Assembly: GCA_002167215.1 (NCBI GenBank)
Contig: NHDS01000036.1
Span: forward strand, 19,147 to 49,114
DNA length: 29,968 nt
Reading direction: 5' to 3'
Source: Pelagibacteraceae bacterium TMED65
Lineage (GTDB): Bacteria; Pseudomonadota; Alphaproteobacteria; TMED127
The position numbers and the translations under genes are program-made. This document shows, one piece after another, positions 21,885-29,968 of the stretch (positions are counted from its first letter, which is position 1; each line of letters begins with the position of its first letter). A model generated the notes under the pieces. That model saw only the letters and a program-made list of their open reading frames with translations, did not search any database and had not been told where the DNA came from.

Positions 21885-21911
21885 TTTACATTAACGTTTT
21901 CGATATATAAT
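21885..21911 (+). promoter_or_regulatory. Possible sigma-70-type promoter of the NHLP-domain gene
   Basis: TTTACA (21885-21890), a short 15-base spacer, then a perfect TATAAT (21906-21911), which would place transcription only a few bases before the ATG at 21922. The spacer is shorter than the usual 17, so confidence is low. No sigma-54 site is visible here. Confidence 0.3.
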
Positions 21912-21921
21912 AAAGTTTAAG

Positions 21922-22305
21922 ATGAAAAAAAAAACACCAAATCTTCCAATCAAAGCTAAACAAAATGAAGTGATAACAGTTAATCAAGAAAAATCCAATT
22001 CTTTAGAAATCACTCAAAAACTTCATCATCTAAAAAACAGAGCTGACGTTAGGAAATTTCTTCCGGATATTCTTGGAAGAGTATTAGCTAGAATATGGAT
22101 TGATTCAAACTTTAAAGAAGAGTTTGAGCAAGATCCACAAAAAACACTAGAATTTAATGGGGTCTATTTACCTGAAGATATGTCTATTGAATTTCAAAAA
22201 CCTAATTCTGATAGACCAAGAATTGTTGTCTATGAACAACGACCTAATTCCAGATTCAGATTGAGAGTTCTATACCTCCAACTAATAATGATGGCTGGAA
22301 GATGA
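21922..22305 (+). CDS. NHLP (nitrile hydratase-like leader) domain protein
   Basis: A 127-residue protein. After a Lys/Asn-rich N-terminus (~1-40), residues ~48-105 resemble the nitrile hydratase alpha-like leader of RiPP precursors: 'ILGRVLARIWIDSNFKEEFEQDPQKTLEFNGVYLPEDMSIEFQKPNSDRPRIVVYEQRP', compare A-x-x-D-x-x-F-x-x-x-L-x-x-D-P-x-x-A-L-x-x-x-G-x-x-x-P. The metal motif CTLCSC of true nitrile hydratase is absent. The C-terminal stretch 'RFRLRVLYLQLIMMAGR' has no Cys or Thr, so it is a poor substrate for cyclising enzymes, and no maturase is in the window. It may be a precursor, or the domain may serve another role. The stop overlaps the next start (ATGA). Confidence 0.6.
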   Translation: MKKKTPNLPIKAKQNEVITVNQEKSNSLEITQKLHHLKNRADVRKFLPDILGRVLARIWIDSNFKEEFEQDPQKTLEFNGVYLPEDMSIEFQKPNSDRPRIVVYEQRPNSRFRLRVLYLQLIMMAGR

Positions 22306-22952
22306 AGAGCATCATAAGAATTCTTATCTTTGGACTTTTTTATTCTATTTCCATTGCTAATGATCATAAAAAAGACGAAAATATTGTAAAAGATGATCAG
22401 ACTTACTACAAGGAGGGCGTAACTTATTACGATAATGGTGAGTTTAAAAAATCATTCATAGTTTTTTTTAATCTTTCTGAAAAAGGAGATAAAGATGCTA
22501 TTTTTAACCTATCTAACATGTTTTATGAGGGTATTGGCACCACTCAAGATTTTAGTGAGTCTCTGAAATATACTTGGTTATGCTCACTAAATGGAAATAA
22601 AAGGTGTTTAAAAAAAGTTAAATTTATCGAAGATAAATTGGATAAAGACGAATTTATCAAAATATCTCAAAAAATTCCTGAAATATTAGAAAATGAATTT
22701 GTAAATAATAACGATGAAATTTCAGCATTTAAACTTGGTTATTGGTACGAAAAGATTTCACCAGAAATTGATTTTGAAAAATCATATTTATGGTATTCTG
22801 TATCCGTTAGTGCTGGAGTATACAAAGCTATGAAAATGAGAGACAGGGTTAGTAAGTTGATAGAAAAAAAAAAAATTTTAGCTATTCAGGAAGAGGCAAA
22901 TCAGATCTATACTAAAGATATGTATTTTAATTCAAATAAGGAAAAAAAATGA
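22302..22952 (+). CDS. Secreted Sel1-repeat protein
   Basis: A 216-residue protein with a signal peptide (~1-19, IIRILIFGLFYSISIA). Sel1-like helical repeats start at ~38: 'YYKEGVTYYDNGEFKKSFIVFFNLSEKGDKDAIFNLSNMFYEGIGTTQDFSESLKYTWLCSLNGN', with a further repeat around ~142-180 (AFKLGYWYEK...YLWYSVSVSAG). Sel1 repeats mediate protein contacts, often in envelope or stress pathways. The gene is coupled to both neighbours by ATGA overlaps (22302-22305 and 22949-22952). A run of 12 A at 22864-22875 encodes Lys residues and is a place where sequencing or transcription could slip. Confidence 0.75.
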   Translation: MKSIIRILIFGLFYSISIANDHKKDENIVKDDQTYYKEGVTYYDNGEFKKSFIVFFNLSEKGDKDAIFNLSNMFYEGIGTTQDFSESLKYTWLCSLNGNKRCLKKVKFIEDKLDKDEFIKISQKIPEILENEFVNNNDEISAFKLGYWYEKISPEIDFEKSYLWYSVSVSAGVYKAMKMRDRVSKLIEKKKILAIQEEANQIYTKDMYFNSNKEKK

Positions 22953-23188
22953 TTTTCAAAGTCCACTGGATAATCGATGGTATTGCTGAAATTGATGCAA
23001 AAACTAAAACTGATGCAGAACAAATAGTTCAAGAAGGTTTAGAAAGTTATGTTAAAGATTCAGATGTGCTTATGAATAAATATGTTGCTAAGTCAATTCA
23101 AGGCACAGCATATGAACCAGGAACTGACGAAAAAAAAGAAAATGATGAAAAACAAAATAAAAAAAATCCAAATGAGGAAGATTCTTAA
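22949..23188 (+). CDS. Small hypothetical protein in the NHLP/Sel1 operon
   Basis: A 79-residue soluble protein. Residues 1-60 look folded: 'MIFKVHWIIDGIAEIDAKTKTDAEQIVQEGLESYV' suggests a beta-alpha unit of a small ferredoxin-like fold, and 'AKSIQGTAYEPG' follows. The last 25 residues are Lys/Asn/Glu-rich. It starts in an ATGA overlap with the Sel1 gene and its end overlaps the next gene by 17 bases. Function unknown. Confidence 0.65.
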   Translation: MIFKVHWIIDGIAEIDAKTKTDAEQIVQEGLESYVKDSDVLMNKYVAKSIQGTAYEPGTDEKKENDEKQNKKNPNEEDS

Positions 23189-23459
23189 TTCAATTTTAAT
23201 AATTACATTTCTCATTCCATCTATCTCTATTTCAATACCAAAATCTAAAGGAAGAACATACGCTCCAGAAGAAGGGACTTTCGATAGAAGAAAAAGGATA
23301 GTTATCCAACCAAAATGTAGGTTGATTAGCGAAAGAAAAGTTCCTGGCGATGTTGTATGTACATATCAATCACAAAAAAGAGGAGCAAAAGACAAAGAAA
23401 TTTATTTAGGGTCTCCAGGAAATACCTGTCAAAAAGAAATTACTTGTCCAAAAAAGTAA
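23172..23459 (+). CDS. Small secreted four-cysteine protein
   Basis: A 95-residue protein. I start it at the ATG at 23172, where a clean signal peptide begins (MRKILNSILIITFLIPSISIS); a longer in-frame start at 23082 would put 30 charged residues before it. The mature part is basic with four Cys ('QPKCRLI', 'DVVCTY', 'GNTCQKEITCPKK'), suggesting two disulfides in the periplasm. It is the last of four overlapping genes that include the NHLP-domain and Sel1 proteins; no function is evident. Confidence 0.7.
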   Translation: MRKILNSILIITFLIPSISISIPKSKGRTYAPEEGTFDRRKRIVIQPKCRLISERKVPGDVVCTYQSQKRGAKDKEIYLGSPGNTCQKEITCPKK

Positions 23460-23477
23460 CTCAATAGGAGTTGAAGA

Positions 23478-24386
23478 ATTAATTATAGTAAAATCAGATC
23501 AAGATGTTGGGAATTATTAGAACCAGGCAAAGAAAAGGATTATTATAGTAAGATAGTTGACCTTTTTTTACTTGCTCTAATAACTTTAAACGTATTCTCT
23601 GTTATTCTTGAAACAGTTGACAGTATTTATGTAGATTATGAAATATATTTTTCATATTTCGAATATTTCTCAGTTTTTATTTTCACAATTGAATATCTAT
23701 TAAGACTTTGGTCGTGTATTTCAGATAATACAAAGGATGCAAGTAATTTTGACAAAAGATTCAAATATATTTTCAGTTTTGGAGCAATTATCGATGCTGT
23801 AGCTATTTTACCTAGTCTCATTGCAATTTTTTATCCTTCTATTGATCTAAGATTCATAAGAGCATTAAGAATAATAAGACTATTAAAATTTTCAAGGTAT
23901 TCTGGTTCAATAAATAGCCTTATTTCTGTATTGTGGGATCAGAGAAGATCATTTGGGGCAGCATTTTTTTTACTATTCATTGCATTGATTATTGTTTCAA
24001 GTGGTATGTATCTGGTAGAAAAAGATATACAACCAGATAAGTTTGGAAGTATTCCACAATCTATGTGGTGGGCACTTGTCACACTAACAACTGTTGGGTA
24101 TGGTGACGTTTATCCTATAACACCCTTGGGAAAAATGTTTGGATCAATTAGTATAGTTCTTGGAATTGGTACGGTAGCCTTACCCGCAGGTATAATGGCT
24201 TCAGCATTTACCGAATTTACAAGAAGAAATCAAAAACGCTATGAAGACAAGTTCAAACACATGCTCCAAGATGACATAATTGATAAAGAAGAAAGAGAGG
24301 AGCTAAAATTATTATCAGAAAAATTAAACCTTTCGGATGAAGACATAGGTTCTATCGAGGAACTTTACAAAAACAAAAAAAAGTAA
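23478..24386 (+). CDS. Voltage-gated potassium channel (Kv type), probable ATT start
   Basis: A six-helix potassium channel, 302 residues. S1-S3 cover ~25-120, and S4 carries a basic residue at every third position (R125, R128, R131, R134, K137, R140). The pore filter TVGYGD is at 205-210, and a cytoplasmic tail at ~240-302 has 'DDIIDKEEREELKLLSEKLNLSDEDIG', like a short TerB-type helix pair. No ATG, GTG or TTG precedes S1 in frame after the TGA at 23472. The ATT at 23478 follows AGGAG (23466-23470) by 7 bases and gives the expected N-terminus 'SRCWELLEPGKEKDYYSKIVDLFLL'. The only conventional start, TTG at 23931, would remove S1-S4. An undetected frameshift is the alternative. Confidence 0.8.
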   Translation: MNYSKIRSRCWELLEPGKEKDYYSKIVDLFLLALITLNVFSVILETVDSIYVDYEIYFSYFEYFSVFIFTIEYLLRLWSCISDNTKDASNFDKRFKYIFSFGAIIDAVAILPSLIAIFYPSIDLRFIRALRIIRLLKFSRYSGSINSLISVLWDQRRSFGAAFFLLFIALIIVSSGMYLVEKDIQPDKFGSIPQSMWWALVTLTTVGYGDVYPITPLGKMFGSISIVLGIGTVALPAGIMASAFTEFTRRNQKRYEDKFKHMLQDDIIDKEEREELKLLSEKLNLSDEDIGSIEELYKNKKK

Positions 24387-24393
24387 GAATAGA

Positions 24394-27300
24394 TTAGCCA
24401 ACTGACCCAATAAAATGTGTAATGCCTGTGCTTACTCTTCTTGCGCATTCATACAAAGCCTCAAGTTGTTTAAATATATTTTTTTCTTCTTTAGTATAAT
24501 TTATATTAGTTTCACTTACGTAATTAGACTTATCTGAAAAACCAGAAGTTGAAGTTTTCAGTCTTCCGACTGGAAAGATCTTCCTCAATATACTAACTGC
24601 ATCAATCACATCAAATCTTATTAATTTAGCAATAATTTCATCTCTTGAAGTTCCTGCTTGATCACTAAATTTTGGAACTCTGACTGAAAGTAAAAAAATT
24701 TCATGGAAGATTGCAACTCTTACTCCATGCATCAATAACAACTCGTCTCTTATTTCTTTCTCTATAACCCTGCCTCTACCTACAGCTATTCTGCCTCTTA
24801 ATTTTCTTCCTAAGATCCAATTTCTAATTTCCATATATTCCTGGTGTAGTTTTCTGTAAACTTTATGTAATCTCCAATGTACATCAAACTTCTCAAGTAA
24901 GTTTGCAACTTCTTTCATATTTTCACTTCTATTGGAATCAGCAGTTCTAGTAGACCAAGAAAGCCACATTCCTGGATCAAAACAGTCTATATATGCTTTC
25001 AGAACTTCAATATCGCTGAATGCAAATGCATGCTGAACTATATCCATGATTCTTTTGAAACGTTCAGACGTATTATAATGTTTCATAAATTTATCAGGAT
25101 CTTTTTTCAAATAACTACCTATTCCTCCCAGAGAGTTTGCGAGCATGCCTAGTTGTTGTAATATTGAATTCTGGGGAATAGCCCTTGTTTGACTCGGATG
25201 ATAAACAAGAGTTTTTATTGAATTATCAACATGCCTTTTAACAGATCTTGATCCCGTTGAGTGTGTAAGATTTGATCCAAAAACATTTAATAACGCCGCG
25301 TAATTTGGGTCATCCATTATCTCTGTGTTAAAATTTTTAATTGTATTTACAAATTCAATTCCGAAGTCTGGTGATTCATAAAATGGATCATTTATGATCA
25401 AATTTTCTCTACCGAAACAAAACTCAACTATCCTTGCAATCGAGGCCAAAGCCAAGTCATGATTCATAAAATACTGATAACCATCACCACCTTGAAAACT
25501 TATTTCTTGGATTAAATCAATACTCCAATCCTTGAGTTTTTTTCTGGTGTAACTGCAATTGACATATTTCAATCGGTCACCGAGGGAAACAGGATGCCCG
25601 CCTCTTCCAATTGACTCTCCGTGAGTATTGAATATCAATAGTTTGACATCAGTTAAATTGTTGTCAAAGAGAGCTTTAGCAATCTTTCTTTGTAAATTTT
25701 CAATAGAAAGAACTGCTGCTGATTGTCCTAAATATCTTCCAGCATCAGAGAATCCAGTTTGAACTGTTAGTTTTTTTCTTAAGTTAAGATATTTTTTGAA
25801 ATTATTATTTTTTAATAAAGTTTTTATAACATCATGACCCATCTCAAGCCCTCTTTCTGTTTCAAATAATGGTGAAATATCTATCTTATCTTCAACACCA
25901 AAAAGCTTTGAAAAATACAATGCTGTCATTACAGTTAATGGATAATCACACTCTGCAATAAGAAATCTGATTGGCTGTTTTTCATCAATATATTTTAATA
26001 TCTGCTTTGTAAGCATAAAATATCTTCTAGCATTCATATTTTCTTCAAAAATACTTCCAAAATTAATTTTTACAGGTTTAACTTTGTCTATTAATTTTGA
26101 AATTATATTTAAATAAGTAATTTTATTTGATGGATCATTTGGATCACCAGTCAACCCAATCTCTTTAGAAATTGCATTGTTGAGTTGATTGGCATTCAGC
26201 CTTAAGTGTGTTCGGCCTAAGCCAAGACCAAAATTTATAATTTCAATTCTGGTTATAATAATATTATCAATTACTTTTTGAGATTCATTTATCTCTTTGT
26301 TTTTAATTGATGAAATCAGCTTATCAAGTATTGAAACAATAGGATCAGTATTAGTTAATAATTTAGATTTATTTTGGTGCATAAAATTCGAAATATTTTT
26401 TATAACAGAAAAATTATCAACAAATCCTTTTTCAGAAAAACTAATAAGAGCTTTGTTATTAACAACAATTGAGTCATTGAGAATTTTTATTATTTTTTGA
26501 AGTTCCTTTTTTAAAAATGAAGTTTTAGATTGTTTTAATAATTTGCTTAAACCTTCCTTATATATTTCTAATTGATCAATTTTGACTTTAAGTCGTTTTG
26601 CAAAACTATCATTCCAGAAAATATCTCCTCTACCGTCAACATCATATCCTACCCATGTATGAAGTTTGAAAATTTGTGGTTCTATGTTTTGATAATCGTC
26701 TGGATATTTTTTTTTTGAAACATCCAAAATAACTTTGTATAGAGTTTTTAAAGATTTTTGTAAAAATTTTAATGCTGACATTGACAATTTATGCTCAAAA
26801 TCTAGAGTGATTTTTTTTTCTGGTCTTTGTTCAGTTTTAAAAACCTCTTTTACAATTTTTTTTAGTTCTTTATCTGTTAAATATTTTTCATTTGCTTTAG
26901 ATGTTGCTAGTTTGGCTAGCTCTAACATCATTTGATATGTCATTCCAAAGGTTGGATGGGCAGTTAAAACAATTCCAAAAATTTCTTTTTTTAAGATTGA
27001 ATTATACTCCTCGAATGGAATTAATTTATTATTTCGAGTAGCTAATAACCCAATGTGTTTTGAGATAACATTGATATTTTTTTTGGGGTCGATTGTACCC
27101 ATGTATGATTTCAGTCTGTCAGCTCTTAATCCAAATGATCCAACTGCTAGACGTTGAATGAGAGCCTCTAAAGCAGAATAATTTAATTTATTTTTTTCTA
27201 ATCGTCTCGATATATCTAATGCAAGCATGGTTATGGAGTTAGAAAAGGGATCTTTTTCAGCACCGGATCTAATTCTATCTAAATCCTTCTGAAGGATTTT

Positions 27301-27423
27301 TCTTAACTGTTGAGTGTCAATATCTCTATCAACTGGGAAACAGCTCCATGTTTCAGGTAGTAATGGTTTCCTGTAAAGATCCATTTCTGAATGAGATAGC
27401 TTTCTAATATTAATACTTGTCAT
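24394..27423 (-). CDS. ppc: Divergent phosphoenolpyruvate carboxylase
   Basis: PEP carboxylase makes oxaloacetate from PEP and bicarbonate to refill the TCA cycle. At 1009 residues it is longer than the usual ~880-930. Family landmarks: 'VLTAHPTFG' with H156, 'GRTHLRLNANQL', 'DISPLFETERGLEMG', 'FSDAGRYLGQSAA', 'GSRSVKR' and 'TRAIPQN'. Several positions differ from the classic enzyme: the loop normally reading FHGRGGSIGRGG is FNTHGESIGRGG (599-609), GSRPAKR is GSRSVKR, and the canonical C-terminal RNTG is absent (ends FIGSVG). It is clearly homologous, but activity should not be assumed. It converges on the channel gene with a 7-base gap. Confidence 0.82.
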   Translation of the reverse strand: MTSINIRKLSHSEMDLYRKPLLPETWSCFPVDRDIDTQQLRKILQKDLDRIRSGAEKDPFSNSITMLALDISRRLEKNKLNYSALEALIQRLAVGSFGLRADRLKSYMGTIDPKKNINVISKHIGLLATRNNKLIPFEEYNSILKKEIFGIVLTAHPTFGMTYQMMLELAKLATSKANEKYLTDKELKKIVKEVFKTEQRPEKKITLDFEHKLSMSALKFLQKSLKTLYKVILDVSKKKYPDDYQNIEPQIFKLHTWVGYDVDGRGDIFWNDSFAKRLKVKIDQLEIYKEGLSKLLKQSKTSFLKKELQKIIKILNDSIVVNNKALISFSEKGFVDNFSVIKNISNFMHQNKSKLLTNTDPIVSILDKLISSIKNKEINESQKVIDNIIITRIEIINFGLGLGRTHLRLNANQLNNAISKEIGLTGDPNDPSNKITYLNIISKLIDKVKPVKINFGSIFEENMNARRYFMLTKQILKYIDEKQPIRFLIAECDYPLTVMTALYFSKLFGVEDKIDISPLFETERGLEMGHDVIKTLLKNNNFKKYLNLRKKLTVQTGFSDAGRYLGQSAAVLSIENLQRKIAKALFDNNLTDVKLLIFNTHGESIGRGGHPVSLGDRLKYVNCSYTRKKLKDWSIDLIQEISFQGGDGYQYFMNHDLALASIARIVEFCFGRENLIINDPFYESPDFGIEFVNTIKNFNTEIMDDPNYAALLNVFGSNLTHSTGSRSVKRHVDNSIKTLVYHPSQTRAIPQNSILQQLGMLANSLGGIGSYLKKDPDKFMKHYNTSERFKRIMDIVQHAFAFSDIEVLKAYIDCFDPGMWLSWSTRTADSNRSENMKEVANLLEKFDVHWRLHKVYRKLHQEYMEIRNWILGRKLRGRIAVGRGRVIEKEIRDELLLMHGVRVAIFHEIFLLSVRVPKFSDQAGTSRDEIIAKLIRFDVIDAVSILRKIFPVGRLKTSTSGFSDKSNYVSETNINYTKEEKNIFKQLEALYECARRVSTGITHFIGSVG

Positions 27424-27505
27424 TTGCCGAAAAATTATATATTAGATTTATATCACAGTTTGTAATCATTAATATGGTGTTTTTAAAAGAAAAAAAAATT
27501 ATTAA

Positions 27506-28273
27506 ATGGCTCTATTAAAAGAAAAAGTTACAGAAATTCACCACTGGACTGATAAAACATTTAGTTTTAAAACTACAAGAGATCCTGGTTTTAGATTTAA
27601 AAACGGCGAGTTTGCAATGATAGGACTTGAAGTTGATGGTAAACCATTATTAAGAGCATATTCTGTTGTTAGCCCAAATCATGAAGATCATCTTGAGTTT
27701 TTGAGTATAAAAGTTCCTAATGGTCCACTCACTAGCAAATTACAGCACATTAAAGTAAATGATGAGATAATTATTAATTCCAAACCAACAGGAACACTTG
27801 TTTGTGATTATCTCTTACCAGGTAGAAACCTATTTCTTTTTTCAACGGGTACTGGGCTCGCACCCTTCATGAGTATAGTTAGAGATCCAGAAACGTATGA
27901 AAAATTTCAAAAAATTATTCTTACTCACACCGTTAGAACTCCTAAAGAACTTGCTTATAAGGATCTTCTAGACAACCTCAATAATGATGAAATCTATCGT
28001 GAAGTAACTAATGGAAAATTTATCTATTTTAATACTGTTACAAGAGAAAACTGGGAAAGAAAAGGTCGAATAACAGACTGGATTAAAAATCAAAGTCTTT
28101 GGAATAATGTTGGATCCGAAAAATTTGATCCCTCTCAAGATAGAGTTATGATTTGTGGTTCTGAGTCAATGACATTTGATCTGAAAAAAATATTTGAAGA
28201 TATTGGGTCTCAAGAAGGTTCAACAAAAGTTCAAGGTGGTTTTGTTATTGAAAAAGCGTTTGCAGAAAAATAA
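27506..28273 (+). CDS. fpr: Ferredoxin (flavodoxin)-NADP+ reductase
   Basis: A 255-residue FAD enzyme that moves electrons between NADPH and ferredoxin or flavodoxin. The FAD site 'RAYSVVSP' is at ~51-58, the NADP-site 'STGTGLAPFMSIVRDP' at ~112-127, 'VMICGSESM' at ~215, and the C-terminus 'GGFVIEKAFAEK' matches the bacterial subclass that ends VVERAFVEK. The length fits. No strong ribosome site is visible. The stop and the next start share a base (TAATG). Confidence 0.93.
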   Translation: MALLKEKVTEIHHWTDKTFSFKTTRDPGFRFKNGEFAMIGLEVDGKPLLRAYSVVSPNHEDHLEFLSIKVPNGPLTSKLQHIKVNDEIIINSKPTGTLVCDYLLPGRNLFLFSTGTGLAPFMSIVRDPETYEKFQKIILTHTVRTPKELAYKDLLDNLNNDEIYREVTNGKFIYFNTVTRENWERKGRITDWIKNQSLWNNVGSEKFDPSQDRVMICGSESMTFDLKKIFEDIGSQEGSTKVQGGFVIEKAFAEK

Positions 28274-28911
28274 TGATAGAATTAATCTACTTTGATTTCA
28301 ATTTTTGGAGAGCAGACATATTAAGATTATGCCTTTCTTTAGGAGGTATTCCATTTAAGTACAAAAGATTAGCAAGAAATAGTTGGCCAAAAGAAAAAAA
28401 GAATTTTCCTTTTGGTCAACTTCCAGTATTAGTGATCGATAATCAAATGTATGCACATACCCATACACTTGCTAGATATTGTGCTAAAAAATCTGTTCTT
28501 TACGACACTAATGAAAGAAAAAGTTTAATTATCGATCAAGTTTTAGACTGGGCAAATGAAATAACAAATTTAGTTGCTCCATCAATAAGAGCTGCCATGA
28601 GAGAAAAAAATTTGGAAAAGTCAAAAAAACTAAGAGAGGAATTCGTTAAAAATGATTTGTTAAATTGGTTTACTTATCTAGAAGATTTATTGAATAAATC
28701 TTCAAAAAATAAAAAATTTTTTACTGATAATTTCAGTATCGCAGATATTACAGCGTGGAGGGTAATATATTGGTTTACATCCGGTCGCTTAGATATGGTA
28801 GAAAAATCTTTCATAGATAAGTTGCCAGTTCTTAAAAAATATTATCAGGGTATTAATAATTATGATCCTCTCATAAGGCTTAAGGAATTTAGAGAAATTA
28901 CCTCTACCTAG
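28273..28911 (+). CDS. Glutathione S-transferase-like protein
   Basis: A 212-residue protein with a thioredoxin-like N-terminal domain ('MIELIYFDFNFWRADILRLCLSLGGIPFKYKRL', then 'FPFGQLPVLVIDNQMYAHTHTLARYCAKK') and an all-helical C-terminal domain with 'FSIADITAWRVIYWF'. The cis-Pro in QLPVL is conserved. The usual glutathione-contact 'QSxAI' is 'THTLA' here, so the ligand preference may differ. It resembles sigma-class GSTs. It is translationally coupled to the reductase (TAATG) and its stop overlaps the convergent permease by 8 bases. Confidence 0.85.
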   Translation: MIELIYFDFNFWRADILRLCLSLGGIPFKYKRLARNSWPKEKKNFPFGQLPVLVIDNQMYAHTHTLARYCAKKSVLYDTNERKSLIIDQVLDWANEITNLVAPSIRAAMREKNLEKSKKLREEFVKNDLLNWFTYLEDLLNKSSKNKKFFTDNFSIADITAWRVIYWFTSGRLDMVEKSFIDKLPVLKKYYQGINNYDPLIRLKEFREITST

Positions 28912-29968
28912 CCCTTCCCAATATTTGCATGTTAATAGGAAATCTATCTTTCATCCAAAAAAGTATTATTAAACCTGGTAAACCAAATATTGTTGATATT
29001 ATGAAAAAATTACCCCAACCAAATGATTCAACAATAAACCCAGATGGTGAGGATAATAAGGTTCTTGCCAAACCCATAAAAGAGGAAAGTAAAGCATATT
29101 GTGTTGCTGAATATTCTTTCTTACACAATACTGATAAGTATGCTACAAATGCGGCTGAACCCAAGCCTCCTGAAAAATTTTCTCCTGCAACAGTTATTAT
29201 TAAAAAGGAAAATTCTGGACCAACATTATTTAATAATACATAGAGTAGATTTGATAAAATTTGGAAAACTCCTGAAATAATAAGAGAATTAATTAATCCA
29301 ATTTGCTTTACTAAGTAGCCACCAATGAAAACACCTAATAAAGTCATTATTACACCAAATATTTTACTAGCATTAGCAATATCAATATTCGAAAAACCTA
29401 TTTTTACGTAAAACGGGTTAGCCATTATTCCTGCAACAACATCGCCAAATTTAAAAGAAAAAATGAAAAGTATGATTATCAAGGACTTATAAAAAGTATT
29501 TCTGAGAATAAACTCTTTAAAAGGCGCTAAAAGATTATTACTTTTTTTCTTAATGTTCATTTTGTCTAACTTCACTAAAAAAATTGTACAGATAGACAAC
29601 ATAAAAATTATTCCTGAAATGATTAGAAACACTTCAGGCCATGTGAATATACTTTTTAAATATAGAGATCCAGCACCAGCTAATAGTCCTCCAAATCTAT
29701 ACCCAAATTGAGTTGCTGCTGCTCCCGCACCTTGAAATTCATCATCTAGGATTTCTATTCTAAATGCGTCAATTATAATATCTTGATTAGCAGAAAAAAA
29801 GGCTGTCAACAATGCAAAAAATGCTGTTAAAAATAAATTTTGACTTGGATCACTAAAACCTAACATAATTAATGAAATTATTAAAAAAATTTGACTTATT
29901 AATAACCAAGATTTTCTCATTCCTAGATATTTTGTAAGAAAAGGAATTTTATAAGTATCAACAAAAGG
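28904..29968 (-). CDS. AmpG-like MFS permease (partial, 5' end outside the window)
   Basis: The frame is open to the window edge, so the ATG at 29920 is internal; upstream residues read PFVDTYKIPFLTKYLGMRKSW, the typical loop after TM2 of AmpG-like transporters. About 355 residues are visible, with roughly ten membrane helices. 'ANQDIIIDAFRIEILDDEFQGAGAAATQFGYRFGGLLAGAGSLYL' is the AmpG signature (D-x-x-x-D-A-x-R-x-E-x-L and G-Y-R-x-G). AmpG imports anhydro-muropeptides released by lytic transglycosylases, so it could link to peptidoglycan recycling, but substrate specificity cannot be read here. Confidence 0.85.
   Translation of the reverse strand, partial: PFVDTYKIPFLTKYLGMRKSWLLISQIFLIISLIMLGFSDPSQNLFLTAFFALLTAFFSANQDIIIDAFRIEILDDEFQGAGAAATQFGYRFGGLLAGAGSLYLKSIFTWPEVFLIISGIIFMLSICTIFLVKLDKMNIKKKSNNLLAPFKEFILRNTFYKSLIIILFIFSFKFGDVVAGIMANPFYVKIGFSNIDIANASKIFGVIMTLLGVFIGGYLVKQIGLINSLIISGVFQILSNLLYVLLNNVGPEFSFLIITVAGENFSGGLGSAAFVAYLSVLCKKEYSATQYALLSSFMGLARTLLSSPSGFIVESFGWGNFFIISTIFGLPGLIILFWMKDRFPINMQILGRAR

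Noticed and set aside
21638..21910. Plus-strand 90-codon frame overlapping the small minus-strand gene
   Set aside because: The minus-strand frame has a more protein-like composition and a ribosome site; the plus frame runs into AT-rich intergenic DNA.

Overview
The window is AT-rich DNA (roughly 30% G+C by eye) that is dense with genes, has short intergenic gaps and contains no mobile elements, RNA genes or CRISPR arrays that I can see. Gene content points to a free-living, motile, probably marine alphaproteobacterium. It holds a flagellar export and switch cluster, a PomAB-type (sodium-type) stator, sigma-54, tandem bactofilins next to an M23 peptidase, and an AmpG-like permease. The exact clade cannot be named from this window.

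Layout. Positions 1-5435 (+) carry fliH (3' end), fliI, fliJ, fliK, fliL, fliM and fliN. Positions 5563-11401 (+) carry fliO, fliP, fliQ, fliR and flhB, followed without a break by five small or unfamiliar genes. One of these looks like a divergent ribosome-recycling-factor paralogue. Positions 11403-14346 (-) carry motA, motB and a conserved companion. Positions 14462-15764 hold a DUF1566-type secreted protein (+), a SPOR-domain protein and a small membrane protein (both -). rpoN (sigma-54) follows at 15942-17402 (+). Positions 17504-20332 (-) hold a 56-residue small gene, a lytic transglycosylase, an M23 peptidase and a tail-anchored protein. Three tandem bactofilins (20488-21591, +) diverge from that set. 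Positions 21562-24386 hold small hypothetical genes, including one with a nitrile-hydratase-like leader (NHLP) domain, and a voltage-gated potassium channel that seems to start at ATT. The right end holds a divergent PEP carboxylase (-), ferredoxin-NADP reductase and a GST-like protein (+), and an MFS permease cut by the window end (-).

Regulation ties the first 21.6 kb together. I find eight sequences with exact sigma-54 geometry (GG, ten bases, GC): before fliK, before fliO, two facing each other between motA and the DUF1566 gene, before the 56-residue gene, before the transglycosylase, before the tail-anchor/M23 pair and before the bactofilins. Together with rpoN itself, this indicates that bactofilins and peptidoglycan hydrolases are expressed with flagellar genes in one sigma-54 regulon. 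Palindromes of the form GTCA-N6-TGAC before fliO and rpoN resemble the FleQ box and may be the activator sites.

The best candidates for undescribed biology are the sigma-54-controlled bactofilin/M23/transglycosylase module, the RRF-like protein with its neighbours in the fliO operon, the leaderless geometry shared by two sigma-54 genes, and the 56-residue sigma-54 gene.
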